Source: Apostichopus californicus
Lineage: Eukaryota > Echinodermata > Holothuroidea > Aspidochirotida > Stichopodidae
DNA length: 50,801 bases
NCBI GenBank assembly: GCA_020650975.1
Contig: JAIPMN010007748.1
Location: 1-50,801 of the forward strand
Direction: 5' to 3'
Below the pieces are notes generated by a model. That model was given only the letters and a program-made list of their open reading frames with translations. It was not told where the DNA came from and did no database searches. A program made the position numbers and the translations under genes. Of the stretch, positions 23,901 to 30,730 are shown one piece after another (positions within the stretch are counted from its first letter, which is position 1; each line of letters opens with the position of its first letter).

Positions 23901-26900
23901 GTAGATACATTCTGGAATTTCTGTAAGATATCTTTTGGCATTGCTTCACGTAGTATTACATATGTGCGGTAAAATAGACTTTCCGTAACTAAATTGCTTG
24001 TTTTTGTCCTAATTATTAATTGAAATTTGATCGTTAATATTTTAATTTCTGGTTTTGATTTTGTACACAGCTAACAAAATCTAGCCCCATCATCCCACTG
24101 CCAGAAACAATGCAAATGACCCTTGACCCTTCTCAATATAAAAGGAGCACCAGTTCATTTCATAAATTAAGGGTCATAGTTGTGGAGTTTCAATATCACC
24201 ATCACAATGTGAGTCAGGTTGGATATTTATTAAATTTATATTTCTGTCTTTTTAACTCTTTTGTCTTACTTTTTATTTCTTACTTTTTTTATTTTAAAGT
24301 TTTTACCTTGTACAGGTCCTACTTCTTCAACTAAAAATATCTTGCCCAAATCATGCAATTCACTGCCAGAAAACCATAAACAACCGCCCCTACAAGACGA
24401 CCAGGACATTCCATAAATTACGGGTCAAAAATTCAACGCTGATTCAATATTGGCTTTTACACTGTGAGTCGTTCCGACATTCTTCGGCGTAATTGACAAA
24501 TCGGTTGCATTACACTTTACGTAAGTAAGTAACACAGACTTTATGCGTTGAATTTTTAAGCTAATTTTAAGCACGACAGACATTTCACTTTTAACGGTAG
24601 TGGCTGTGACCTTCGTGAAAATTTTTTAATCTTTTGAGAACCCTGCAACTTTAGGGTCAATCTACCATATTGACAGTACTTTAGGAGCATCAGGGACTCA
24701 AAAAAAGAACGTGTCCAAAACTTGGACCCTCGTTTATTGGAATGAGCAATATTAGTTAATGTTTTGGTTCAATCCATGAATTCTGTATACATATTGCAGA
24801 TGCATACCAATGGCTTCTTCTCTCCAACTAACAACTGATGCAGCAACAGTTGATTCTTTCTCAAGCTATGGTCCTTATACACCAAGGGGAGGGGGAAGGG
24901 GGAGGGGGATACATGAACACACTTTGAATTGGGCTCTGTGAAAGTCAATCTAATTCATCAACATCTCACTGACTTATCATACATGCTGTCGAAGCTATCA
25001 CTGACAATATCCCCTCCTCTTCCCCTCCGCCACGATGTTTCCGGGATAAATGGTGATATTCTCTATATTTGGGAGCACATGAACTTTCTTTGTTGTCCCT
25101 AGGGGATACGCTGACAGAAAGCACTGATAACCTAGACATACATTAAACCTATGTGAAATACCATGCCATGTCAAAACATTGCACAGTTCAAATAAGTTGT
25201 ACATTGTACCTTGACAGAAAGACAACATGCTAGAAACCTAACATGTGTGTCTGTCTACATTTAACATGTCTACTCAATACCGAAACCAGTCCATGTCAAA
25301 CCTACCTGACACAACAGGTTACAAAACTATCAATGCACCCATGTATGACCCATGTATGACAATGTTTTCTATACTGTACTGTCATATCCCGCTTCAGAGC
25401 ACTCGTATTATTAGTACGAGCAGTACGAATATCATGTTTCTATCAGATAAAGGTTAGGAACTGTTTGTACTGTCAGTACCAGTGCTTTGAAGCATGATGT
25501 GCGAAGACAGGTATTAGCAAAAGAAAATTGCCAACACTGGCTGATCAACTGAACTGAATCGTGGGTAGTCATATCAACAGAGGGCGCTGTTATATCGGTC
25601 CTAACAAGTTCCATGAAACTTGACAAGCTGCAGTCTATGACTGCAGATCATTGCCATACCATTAATTGATCACTAGTAGTATACTTAGTTTTACTTATTA
25701 TTGAAGAAGGAATCTTTTTAAACGTATTTTCAAAGTCTCTAGTCGAATTAACTGCGTTAAGTTGTGTTTTTCTGAAACATGTTTTTCATTCAGCGAATCT
25801 CCAGAACTCGTGAATCATCCACTGCGTAGGTAATGCAAGTTGGCCAGGCATGTTAGCAGTGTGGGAGCTCTTTCACGTGATCGTGTATGCTTAATTCAGA
25901 GAATTATCGTTTAACAGTACAGATCGGGCACACGAGAACCTATGCGGACAGCGCCCTCTGTTGAAACGCTGGAGCGCCCCATACCTCAAATTTGTGAGAC
26001 AAGATGTTTTCTGCGTTTAAATGTTTCACTACAAGGATTTTCAGTGGCAAACAAATGGCTGTTGGCCACATGGATCTCCAACCAGGGGGGAGGGGGGAGG
26101 GGGATGGACATCCCTTACAAGTTGAATATCAAATGGATCGTTTCACAGTGACACAAAGTTCAATGGATAGCTATTAAAAGAATACAAAACATTTGGCTTT
26201 CCTGACCTTTTCTTCTTTTTCTTTCTCTTCTTCTGTTTTGCCTTGGGAGGACGGGGAGGTGGGATGTCTTCCCGGTACAGACGGGTCCCGTAGAAGTACC
26301 AGTAGATCGCCCCCTTAGAGTCTACCCCCAACCGTTCTACTCTCAGGGTTTCTCCATCGTAATCCTTTGAAAAGAAGAAAATGTAATAGAGATACTTAGT
26401 TAATTCGAGTACACGTTGAGGCAGGGGGGTGGGTGGGGGGGGGACAGTCAAGGATTAGTGNNNNNNNNNNATAGAGATGCTTAGTTAATTCGAGTACACG
26501 TTGAGGCAAGGGGGTGGGTGGGGGGGGGAGACAGTCAAGGATTAGTGGTTGGACAGTTGTAAAGGGTAGTAGAAATCATGTTAGTCAAGGAAAGTTGTTA
26601 CATAAGTTGTCAGGGGTGTTTTTCAAGAATAGTAGAAATCAGATACAGTAGTTAAATCATTTAGTCAAAGATAGATGTTGGACACTTGAAAGAGCTTATA
26701 TATATGTTAATAGTCCAGTACTACATATCACACTTGTAGATCCAAGTTAAAATTCTCCTTCCCTATCACCTAGGCTAAAAATTGCAAAATCAATGATATC
26801 TCTCAAACTTTCCTACTGCACCTCCCTATATGACTTATTGTGTAAGGCAGTGTACAGGATGGATTCTAGTTATACTATACTGTACCTTCAAGATACTGAC

Positions 26901-29900
26901 CTCATCAGCGTCTAATCTATAATCTCAGAGAGTGTACAGGATGGATTCTAGTTATATTATACTGTACCTTCAAGATACTGACGTCATTTGCGTCTAATCT
27001 ATAATCGCAGAGAGTGTACAGGATGGATTCTAGTTATATTATACTGTACCTTCAAGATACTGACGTCATTAGCGTCTAATCTATAATCTCAGAGAGTGTA
27101 CAGGATAGATTCTAGCTATACTATACTGTACCTTCAAGACGTCATTAGCGTCTAATCTATAATCTCAGAGAGTGTACAGGATGGATTCTAGTTATACTAT
27201 ACCATACCTTCAAGATACTGACCTCATCAGCGTCTAATCTATAATCTCAGAGAGTGTACAGGATGGATTCTAGTTATACTATACTGTACCTTCAAGATAC
27301 TGACGTCATCAGCATCTAATCTATAATCGCAGAGAGTGTACAGGATGGATTCTAGTTATACTATACTGTACCTTCAAGATACTGACGTCATTTGCGTCTA
27401 ATCTATAATCGCAGAGAGTGTACAGGATCTCGACCTTCATCAGTGTCGATAAGGACTGGAAGCTAGTGTCTTCATTGTTGAGTGGATTCACTCGGTTCTC
27501 CTTCTCCCAGTGAATGTTACAGATGTCTCTCAAATAGTCATTGTAGTTGCTGTCGCTAAAAGAGAACAAATTAAACGAAATAAAATGAAAACAGTTCAGA
27601 GTGAGCACCATTTACTGTAGCAACTTCACTCAACACGTGTACTTTTCTTTCTACTGTACCTATCGGGTAGCCAATCAGAAATGTTCTTATTCATGAATGC
27701 GTACATATGTTTAATAACTGTTGTGTCCATTTTGGGTACTTTGTTACTGCAGCGCTTCTGAGCAGTTTTTATTAACTGGATAAAAGCGCATTACAAATTC
27801 TTATATTATTATTATTATATAACAAATAAAGCTTTGCAATCCAACAAGACCCACTTTCAGGTTGTGTTGCACAATTCCTTTTGTCCTCCAAACTCTGCAG
27901 TCATAAATAACCCTTTTTGGATATTTATTCAATTTTAAATCAATCTGAACATTATATGATAATACTTAAGTGAAGTTGTTGGGCTACAGCAGGTCAAGTT
28001 TCATTTCTTCTTTCATTTGTAACTTATTCTAGATATTTGAAAGTATATTTTTTTCAACATTTGTAACTTTGTGGATTGTAAGAAATACAGATACAGTATG
28101 CTCAATAATTGAAAAATATTGGAAACCCGAGACTGTTGAAAATTGAAAAACTTTGCCCTCTCTTTAACTTCTCTCCCCCCCCCCCCCTCCTCCTCCCACC
28201 CTCCTTCCTCTCTTATCATTCTATCCACATTCAGAGCTTTTTCTTCCCACTCCCCTTTCCTTTCTTTTCCACCTCCATTACTAATCACCTCCCATTGTTA
28301 CACTCTTCAGAGTATATCTCCACAGGCCAAGAAAGTTCACTCAAACGGCCCACATCTTAACACATCTTCTGCCAGACCCACTTCTTACAACTGTGTAAAT
28401 AGCAACACGGGCAAGAACAAAATGAAACAGAAAATGGTAACGAGTCAAAAAAATATATATATAAAAACAAAGCAATGCATACTCTATGTCTTCAGTTTCA
28501 AATGATCCTTTTAGCAGAGCTGTCAGGAGATCAACCACAAATCTACTGTTGTCGGCTTCTGAATCCTGATATAAGGCCTCTTCCAACTCCTGGATTGAAA
28601 AGAAAAGCAACAAAAAAATCAAGCATAGAATGGTGTACATCTAATGTACGGTACTATACATATTAACACCAACCAGAGGGGGGGGGGGGGTAGATATTAG
28701 CAATAATACAATGTTAAGTTGCAAAGAAATCACAACAATGGATAGATGCAAAAATGCATGGAAACAAATATATGTAATAACCTGTCACATTCTTCAGATA
28801 TGAGCATACTACTATACAGTATATGTCCTGAATATGAAAAGTTGCAACAAATATCAGTTATATTTTGAAAAATCAATAAATTAACTTATCAATTGACATG
28901 CTACATAACTATAGTTATAGCTTGATATACTTTCATTCCTACTGTAATTTGATTATTCTTGCCCTAACTTGAAGGGTTAGCCTTGTGTGTTCAAACCAAC
29001 TTCAGTCCAAGGCCTTTCAAATGGAAAGTCAACCCTTCATTTAGCAGTAATATTGAACTGAGAAAACCACTTCATTATTTTACATGAATGCCTGATACTG
29101 ATACCTTGACTTTAATGATGAAAAATGTTAGGATACCTTGACTTTAATGATGAAAATGTTACAAATATCTTGGGTTTGGGGTGTATGTTGATGGTGTTCC
29201 TAATGCAATTCTATGAATCCCGCTCAGTTTCTTTACATTTTTTGCCATCCTCTCTATGTAAGGTTTACACCAAGGGTGGATAAAGGATTTTGAAAAATAG
29301 CAGTGTAGCCATGTGATCGTTGTTCAAGCTGAATTCCATCAAGGGGTGGTGGGTCTTCCAAGGCAAAACAAAAACTAGAATTTTAGAGATGAAATGTACA
29401 TTCTGAGGCTTAGTTAGGCTAAAATAAGTTCTATAATTAAGTCTACATGCAAGGATGTGCAAATAAATATTTTAATATTTTTGTGCGAATGAAAACTGGG
29501 ATTTTACACCCCTACACAGGCTCAGCACCTGTATCCTTTGAAGTTCTTTCCCGGGTGCCGTACAGTAATAAAAGACAATGTACACCTGTCCAACTCAGAG
29601 CAACATTACACCAACTTTAACTTTTATGCCACCCTGAGCTTCGATACAGTAACAGTCACCGTACTATCCCAGCTTTTAGTTAGTAAGTCTGGCGTTCTTA
29701 GGCCAAAACCTTAGCGGCTTGCTAACTTTGGGCCTAGACCTAGTGTAGGTTAGGCTTCATGTTACCTAGGCTAGGCCTAAGTTAGGCCTAGACTAGAAAA
29801 GCTACTGTGCTTGTGAACTAGCCTAGCCTTTGACATATGGTAAACCTGGCACATCCAACAAATCAACATGATTTTTTCATCATTATTTTTAATTAGCCAA

Positions 29901-30301
29901 ACATGGCATTACTTCAGACATTCCGCTAGTCTAACTGAGTGCCTGAACATTACTATCTGCTTTACTCAAATTTGTACAAGACGTTATACACTGTATGTAC
30001 ACAGAGCCTAGTGTTAATCGTTCTGTGTACTATTTTTGGTATCTTTGTAGTTAGGATACACCGAACCCGGTGTAATTGACATTGGTCATTATCCAATGAC
30101 AAACCACAGCAGCCTACAGTAGGATTTGCACATGCTACAGAACGAGAAGTTAAACAAATATACCTCGATTTCGAAGTCTGGCAGCTTAAAAGTCGTTCGA
30201 AACAGTGAGCAGAAATGAGAAATCGCGGGCACTTTCCACCATGATCGGATGGTACAAAGTGAGACATCGTGGTCATTTTCTCTGCTTGGGCTGGGATTCA
30301 T
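9000..30301 (-). CDS. CECR2: CECR2 orthologue, chromatin-remodelling bromodomain protein (14 exons)
   Basis: The exons, in gene order, are 30301-30164, 28589-28483, 27555-27372, 26364-26207, 23785-23711, 20767-20633, 19860-19245, 18476-18339, 17328-17239, 13949-13796, 12677-12576, 11921-11764, 11333-11273 and 11026-9024. All junctions are GT-AG, all phases agree and the sum is 4119 bases (1373 codons). Vertebrate CECR2 has about 1480 residues. The order is DDT domain (about 18-80), WHIM-like segments (about 120-180), a charged linker, a CQTEE block (about 474), a coiled coil (about 518-630), a bromodomain (about 633-730) and a disordered tail. CECR2 is known to pair with the ISWI ATPase SNF2L in the CERF complex; the bromodomain binds acetyl-lysine. 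The 3' end is uncertain: either exon 14 splices on at 9024, or it reads through to TAA at 9000-9002. Confidence 0.9.
9024..11026 (-). CDS. CECR2: CECR2 exon 14: end of bromodomain and long disordered tail
   Basis: The exon opens with [20 protein letters not shown], the last bromodomain helix. About 630 residues of low-complexity Ser/Lys/Glu-rich and then Ser/Pro/Gln-rich sequence follow, with no further domain seen. The vertebrate protein likewise has a long disordered tail. At 9024 there is a consensus donor, CAG|gtaagt, in phase 0. Without splicing there the frame adds seven residues (VSLHHSD) and stops at 9000-9002. The acceptor is actcctcttcag. Confidence 0.9.
11273..11333 (-). CDS. CECR2: CECR2 exon 13: bromodomain acetyl-lysine pocket
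   Basis: Twenty codons read [20 protein letters not shown]. The Asn in EYN is the conserved residue that hydrogen-bonds acetyl-lysine, so the binding pocket looks intact. The acceptor is tttttcag; the donor AGTG|gtaagc is in phase 1. Confidence 0.95.
11334..11763. other. CECR2 intron 12
   Basis: The intron contains a simple CTATA/CTATACTATT repeat at about 11560-11635 and a purine-rich stretch (GGGAGGAG words) at about 11665-11735. No coding sequence is recognised. Confidence 0.6.
11764..11921 (-). CDS. CECR2: CECR2 exon 12: bromodomain, first part
   Basis: The exon reads [20 protein letters not shown] then [19 protein letters not shown]. The WPF shelf, the AYYDII helix and the PMDIS loop are the standard bromodomain landmarks; PMDIS rather than PMDLS is as in vertebrate CECR2. 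Acceptor cctttcaccag and donor AAG|gtaggg fit exons 11 and 13. Confidence 0.95.
12300..12476 (-). other. Possible alternative (poison) exon of CECR2
   Basis: Seventy-seven bases after the exon 11 donor lies an acceptor-like site, attacatctttacag. It opens a frame in the same phase that exon 12 uses (TG start). The frame runs for about 58 codons ([19 protein letters not shown] at the start) to a TAA near 12303 without any good donor. If used, it would truncate CECR2 before the bromodomain. No conservation is visible, so it may be chance. Confidence 0.25.
12576..12677 (-). CDS. CECR2: CECR2 exon 11: linker into the bromodomain
   Basis: The exon begins [16 protein letters not shown] and ends [10 protein letters not shown]. 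Joined to exon 12 it gives [20 protein letters not shown], matching vertebrate MYKVLDVVKAHKDSWPF. A strong acceptor (tttgtctgttctag) and donor (AAG|gtaaaa) flank it, and both phases fit. A competing downstream acceptor at 12477 would instead lead to a stop. Confidence 0.8.
12780..13213. repeat. 12-bp minisatellite, about 36 copies
   Basis: TACTGGGTCCCT and close variants (ATACTGGGTCCA, TACCGGGTCCCT) run without interruption in CECR2 intron 10. Because 12 is a multiple of three, all frames stay open, giving artefactual repeat proteins ([22 protein letters not shown]). None is likely to be real. Confidence 0.95.
13255..13400. repeat. 72-bp tandem duplication
   Basis: AAACCATACCTCCCAT followed by TTATTTTC, CCTCAAAGAGTAT, GTCCCCCTTT and GGTAGTGT occurs twice in a row (about 13260-13325 and 13332-13400) with few differences. 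It is in CECR2 intron 10, next to the 12-bp minisatellite. Confidence 0.8.
13602..13795. repeat. 53-bp tandem repeat abutting exon 10 donor
   Basis: ATCAGAGAGTGTAGACAAAT, AACTCTATATATTCTAT and CGTTATAG recur with a step of about 53 bp (near 13604, 13657, 13709 and 13763). The last, diverged copy runs directly into the exon 10 donor at 13795. Confidence 0.8.
13796..13949 (-). CDS. CECR2: CECR2 exon 10: Glu/Arg-rich coiled coil
   Basis: The exon reads [20 protein letters not shown] and continues to [13 protein letters not shown]. The heptad-like, highly charged helix matches the coiled coil before the vertebrate CECR2 bromodomain. The phase-1 donor AGAGA|gtaaga lies directly against a tandem repeat of about 53 bp (13602-13795). 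Confidence 0.85.
14332..14432. repeat. Short inverted repeat, MITE-like
   Basis: GATAGTTGTAATCGATTAATCGC at one end and its approximate complement TGCGATTACTCGACTACAAGCAT at the other enclose about 55 bp. The ends resemble hAT-type termini, but no target duplication could be assigned. It lies in CECR2 intron 9. Confidence 0.35.
14780..15400. repeat. 90-bp minisatellite, left part
   Basis: TGTCTAGATAAAATGGTTGG, TAATACCATCATTACC, CTTCATTCTGCTTAGATC and TCACAGATATAACATCAAAC repeat every 90-91 bp (starts near 14781, 14871, 14961, 15051, 15141, 15231 and 15322). The array is cut at 15400 by an inserted hAT element and resumes at 17091. The length of 90 bp keeps frames open on both strands, which produces artefactual repeat ORFs. 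Confidence 0.95.
15401..17090. mobile_element. Non-autonomous hAT element, 1690 bp, with 8-bp target duplication
   Basis: The ends are perfect 15-bp inverted repeats, TAGTGTTCGACCGAT and ATCGGTCGAACACTA, followed by subterminal AATCGG/CATCGG repeats on both sides. The insertion is flanked by the direct 8-bp repeat CATCAAAC (15393-15400 and 17091-17098). An 8-bp duplication and TAGTG-like ends are hallmarks of the hAT superfamily. No transposase is encoded. Removing the element and one target copy restores the 90-bp repeat exactly. It carries a PLE-derived palindrome at 16481-16604. Confidence 0.9.
16481..16604. repeat. PLE-tail fragment forming a 34-bp-arm palindrome
   Basis: From 16481 (ATAAAACTGTTAGCAAACTG) the sequence matches the PLE tail at 43614-43700. 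At 16531-16603 it becomes an inverted repeat, with arms TGTGTAAGAGTAAGTTGGCC...GATCC and its complement around the loop TGCTA. The arms are 34 bp with two mismatches. The centre is the stem-II hairpin of the hammerhead-like motif. It lies inside the hAT element. Confidence 0.85.
17091..17205. repeat. 90-bp minisatellite, right part
   Basis: This continues the array at 14780-15400 after the hAT insertion. It holds one unit plus a diverged partial unit and ends about 35 bp from the exon 9 donor at 17238. Confidence 0.85.
17239..17328 (-). CDS. CECR2: CECR2 exon 9: start of charged coiled coil
   Basis: Thirty codons read [19 protein letters not shown] then [11 protein letters not shown]. The exon corresponds to the vertebrate stretch leading into the Glu/Arg-rich helix. 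It has phase 0 on both sides, acceptor tattcatgcag and donor GAG|gtaaga. It sits immediately next to the remains of the 90-bp minisatellite. Confidence 0.8.
18028..18229 (+). mobile_element. SINE-like insertion with TAA-rich tail
   Basis: The flanks (about 17972-18027 and 18230-18270) match one continuous stretch at 22389-22479, so the 202 bp between them are an insertion. It contains a long A/T-rich run, then ATTGTAAAGCACTCTTGAA, AGCGCTATATAAATTTGG and a TAA/AATAAT tail. GCGCTATATAAAT-type endings are typical of SINE or LINE 3' ends in many animals. Confidence 0.7.
18339..18476 (-). CDS. CECR2: CECR2 exon 8: conserved CQTEE block
   Basis: The exon reads [20 protein letters not shown], then [19 protein letters not shown]. 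Vertebrate CECR2 has a closely similar CQTEEEW...LYKLLSEDFLPEI stretch between its linker and coiled coil. This makes the assignment secure across the low-complexity region. It is 46 codons long, in phase 0 on both sides, with donor AAG|gtcagt. Confidence 0.9.
18622..18708. repeat. Dispersed repeat, short copy (long copy at 41657-41866)
   Basis: TATAGTCTCCAATTTGCGTA, CTACAGTGTGTTAG and AGAAATTCGCGGAAAAAGCT match 41657-41866 in the same order. The 41.7-kb copy has about 120 extra internal bases, so this one is an internally deleted relative. Confidence 0.65.
19245..19860 (-). CDS. CECR2: CECR2 exon 7: long Lys/Arg- and acidic-rich disordered linker
   Basis: The 205 codons contain DEDDDDDD at the start, several AT-hook-like or NLS-like patches (KKGRGTP, KKRGRQ, PVKKRKP) and a serine-rich acidic end ([15 protein letters not shown]). 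The exon closes with EIAKWQ just before the conserved CQTEE block. The acceptor is a strong polypyrimidine tract ending atatgacag; starting here keeps phase with exon 6. The frame is also open further upstream (MFHYKPNE), but that start does not fit the phase. Confidence 0.8.
20518..20613 (+). repeat. Dispersed repeat, copy 1 (copy 2 at 29052-29177)
   Basis: GAACTGAGATAACCACTTCA, TTACATGAAAGCCTGATA, CCTTGACTTTAATAATGAAA and TACAAATATCTTGGGTTT match 29052-29177 in the same orientation. Both lie in CECR2 introns. Confidence 0.8.
20633..20767 (-). CDS. CECR2: CECR2 exon 6: basic low-complexity linker
   Basis: The exon reads [20 protein letters not shown] and then [17 protein letters not shown] clean acceptor (ctaattttgcag) and donor (GAGAG|gtaaat) keep the phase with exons 5 and 7. 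The content is disordered and Lys-rich, as in the vertebrate segment between the GxD block and the CQTEE block. Nuclear localisation is a plausible role (inference). Confidence 0.7.
21532..22299. repeat. 380-bp tandem duplication
   Basis: The segment from GTGCAAACT at 21532 repeats from 21912. It includes CTCTAGTTGTAGTCTTCACA, AATTAGCCAATCATAAAGC, a T-run, CAACCTACAG, and GATATCAACATTAGAGTCTG. The copies are highly similar with small indels. It is in CECR2 intron 5. No coding sequence is evident. Confidence 0.9.
22300..23710. other. Remainder of CECR2 intron 5
   Basis: Apart from the dispersed repeat at 22389-22479, the contents are poly-pyrimidine and poly-purine runs (for example near 23071-23090 and 23370-23400) and a CA/CATG-rich stretch at 23640-23700 next to the exon 5 donor. 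No gene is seen. Confidence 0.55.
23711..23785 (-). CDS. CECR2: CECR2 exon 5: short acidic linker exon
   Basis: Only 75 bases. It reads [17 protein letters not shown] and then SEDEEES. The acceptor ttccatcag and donor CAGT|gtaagc fit the phases of exons 4 and 6 exactly. No vertebrate counterpart is recognised. The call rests on splice sites, phase and the acidic patch, which resembles a CK2-type phosphorylation region. Confidence 0.65.
23786..26206. other. CECR2 intron 4
   Basis: A dispersed repeat at 25372-25503 is the inverted match of 34838-34975. Purine-rich runs occur at about 24885-24910 and 26085-26105. Only short open frames are found, with no recognised domain. Confidence 0.55.
25372..25503 (+). 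repeat. Dispersed repeat, inverted match at 34838-34975
   Basis: CCCGCTTCAGAGCACTCGTA, GTACGAGCAGTA, ATATCATGTTTCTATCAGAT, GGTTAGGAACTGTTTGTACT and AGTGCTTTGA all occur complemented at 34838-34975. The family is about 135 bp and rich in GTAC/TACG words. Confidence 0.8.
26207..26364 (-). CDS. CECR2: CECR2 exon 4: WHIM2-like GxD segment and Lys-rich tail
   Basis: The exon reads [20 protein letters not shown] then [13 protein letters not shown], the most conserved block of the CECR2 N-terminal half. It then passes into [12 protein letters not shown] and a run of lysines. It starts in phase 0 after caaag and ends with AAAAG|gtcagg in phase 2; that donor is weaker than most in the gene. The LGVD motif corresponds to the GxD signature of WHIM segments, which are known to contact ISWI and linker DNA. 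Confidence 0.9.
26386..26547. other. 10-N gap flanked by a near-identical duplicated segment
   Basis: Bases 26461-26470 are N. The 75 bases before the gap and the 77 bases after it are almost the same, from ATAGAGAT(A/G)CTTAG through a G-rich run to AGGATTAGTG. They differ by a few bases. This looks like two contig ends or haplotype copies that were not merged, more than a biological duplication. It lies in CECR2 intron 3. Confidence 0.85.
26848..27428 (-). repeat. 82-bp tandem array of exon 3 end plus its splice donor
   Basis: The donor context CTTGAAG|gtacag (gt read from plus-strand ac) recurs with + strand anchors near 26883, 26965, 27047, 27129, 27205, 27287 and the authentic 27369. The spacing is 82 bp, apart from one 76-bp step. 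Each unit holds about 54 bases of coding-like sequence (CDYRLDA, SILK) and 28 bases of intron. A partial unit starts at 26848. Four of the six extra copies have TGA in place of the Cys codon TGC. None carries its own splice acceptor, so they are not complete exons. Confidence 0.9.
27372..27555 (-). CDS. CECR2: CECR2 exon 3: WHIM1-like segment
   Basis: The exon reads [20 protein letters not shown] and then [20 protein letters not shown], closely following the vertebrate protein. The acceptor is ttctcttttag. The donor AAG|gtacag lies at the end of an 82-bp tandem array in which the last 54 or so exon bases and the first 28 intron bases are repeated six more times downstream (26848-27428). The exon keeps Cys in LCDY, whereas most array copies have TGA at that codon. 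Confidence 0.9.
28483..28589 (-). CDS. CECR2: CECR2 exon 2: second half of DDT domain
   Basis: The exon reads [11 protein letters not shown], then [13 protein letters not shown], and ends in TEDI. It matches the vertebrate stretch that follows LPDFEIE. A good polypyrimidine tract (ttcttttcaatccag) precedes it, and AGA|gtatgc closes it in phase 2. DDT domains form helical bundles that dock onto ISWI-type ATPases. Confidence 0.9.
28590..30163. other. CECR2 intron 1
   Basis: The intron holds the dispersed repeat copy at 29052-29177, which contains its own internal duplication of ATACCTTGACTTTAATGATG. A stretch rich in CCTAGGCCTA/TTAGGC words follows (about 29690-29825). No exon is recognised. 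Confidence 0.55.
29052..29177 (+). repeat. Dispersed repeat, copy 2 (copy 1 at 20518-20613)
   Basis: Same family as 20518-20613. This copy has an extra tandem duplication of ATACCTTGACTTTAATGATG plus its flank. Confidence 0.8.
30164..30301 (-). CDS. CECR2: CECR2 exon 1: start codon and first half of DDT domain
   Basis: The ATG at 30301 has A at -3 (AAGAAAATGA) and begins MNPSPSR. A leader of about 17 residues precedes [19 protein letters not shown], which is almost identical to the start of the vertebrate CECR2 DDT region. The exon closes with LPDFEIE and a GAG|gtatat donor in phase 0. The frame stays open upstream but contains no earlier ATG before a stop. The N-terminal leader is short, as in vertebrates. 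Confidence 0.9.
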
Positions 30302-30599
30302 TTTCTTAGGAGACCCCGCTTGTATCTCGCAAGACGGAGAATGCAATGAACTCTGGTCGGGGCTAACTAGCCTAGCCTGGATAGGTGATCGGAGGAGCTT
30401 CAGCAGGCCAACCGCGAAATGAAAAGCGCAAGTAGGCCAATCTAGAAGACGTGAGTTATAGGTACCGACTCAAATTTTCAACATTATATACTGTCGAAAT
30501 CAACAATTTCGAAGGATTACAGGAAAACGTGACAAATAACAGGGGCTTTTTCTTAAAGACGAGAGTCAAATAATTATAGTGAATCTGCCGCAGTTTGGT

Positions 30600-30730
30600 A
30601 CGATTAGAGAGGGCTCCATTCGCCATTTTCACTACAATACTATGCCCGCGTTCATGCGGGCGGTATCTTCCCCAAGACAGATCGGTAATTGCAGTAATAA
30701 CAAAAGCGTATAAACTTCGCGATGCGATGG
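30600..30730 (-). promoter_or_regulatory. Candidate CECR2 promoter with YY1-like site
   Basis: About 320 bp upstream of the CECR2 start codon the minus strand reads AAAATGGCG (plus CGCCATTTT at 30621-30629), the YY1 core that often lies at animal transcription starts. The surrounding 130 bp are richer in CpG than the rest of the window (CCCGCGTTCATGCGGG, CTTCGCGATGCGATGG). No TATA box is evident. This is inference from motif and position only. Confidence 0.3.
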
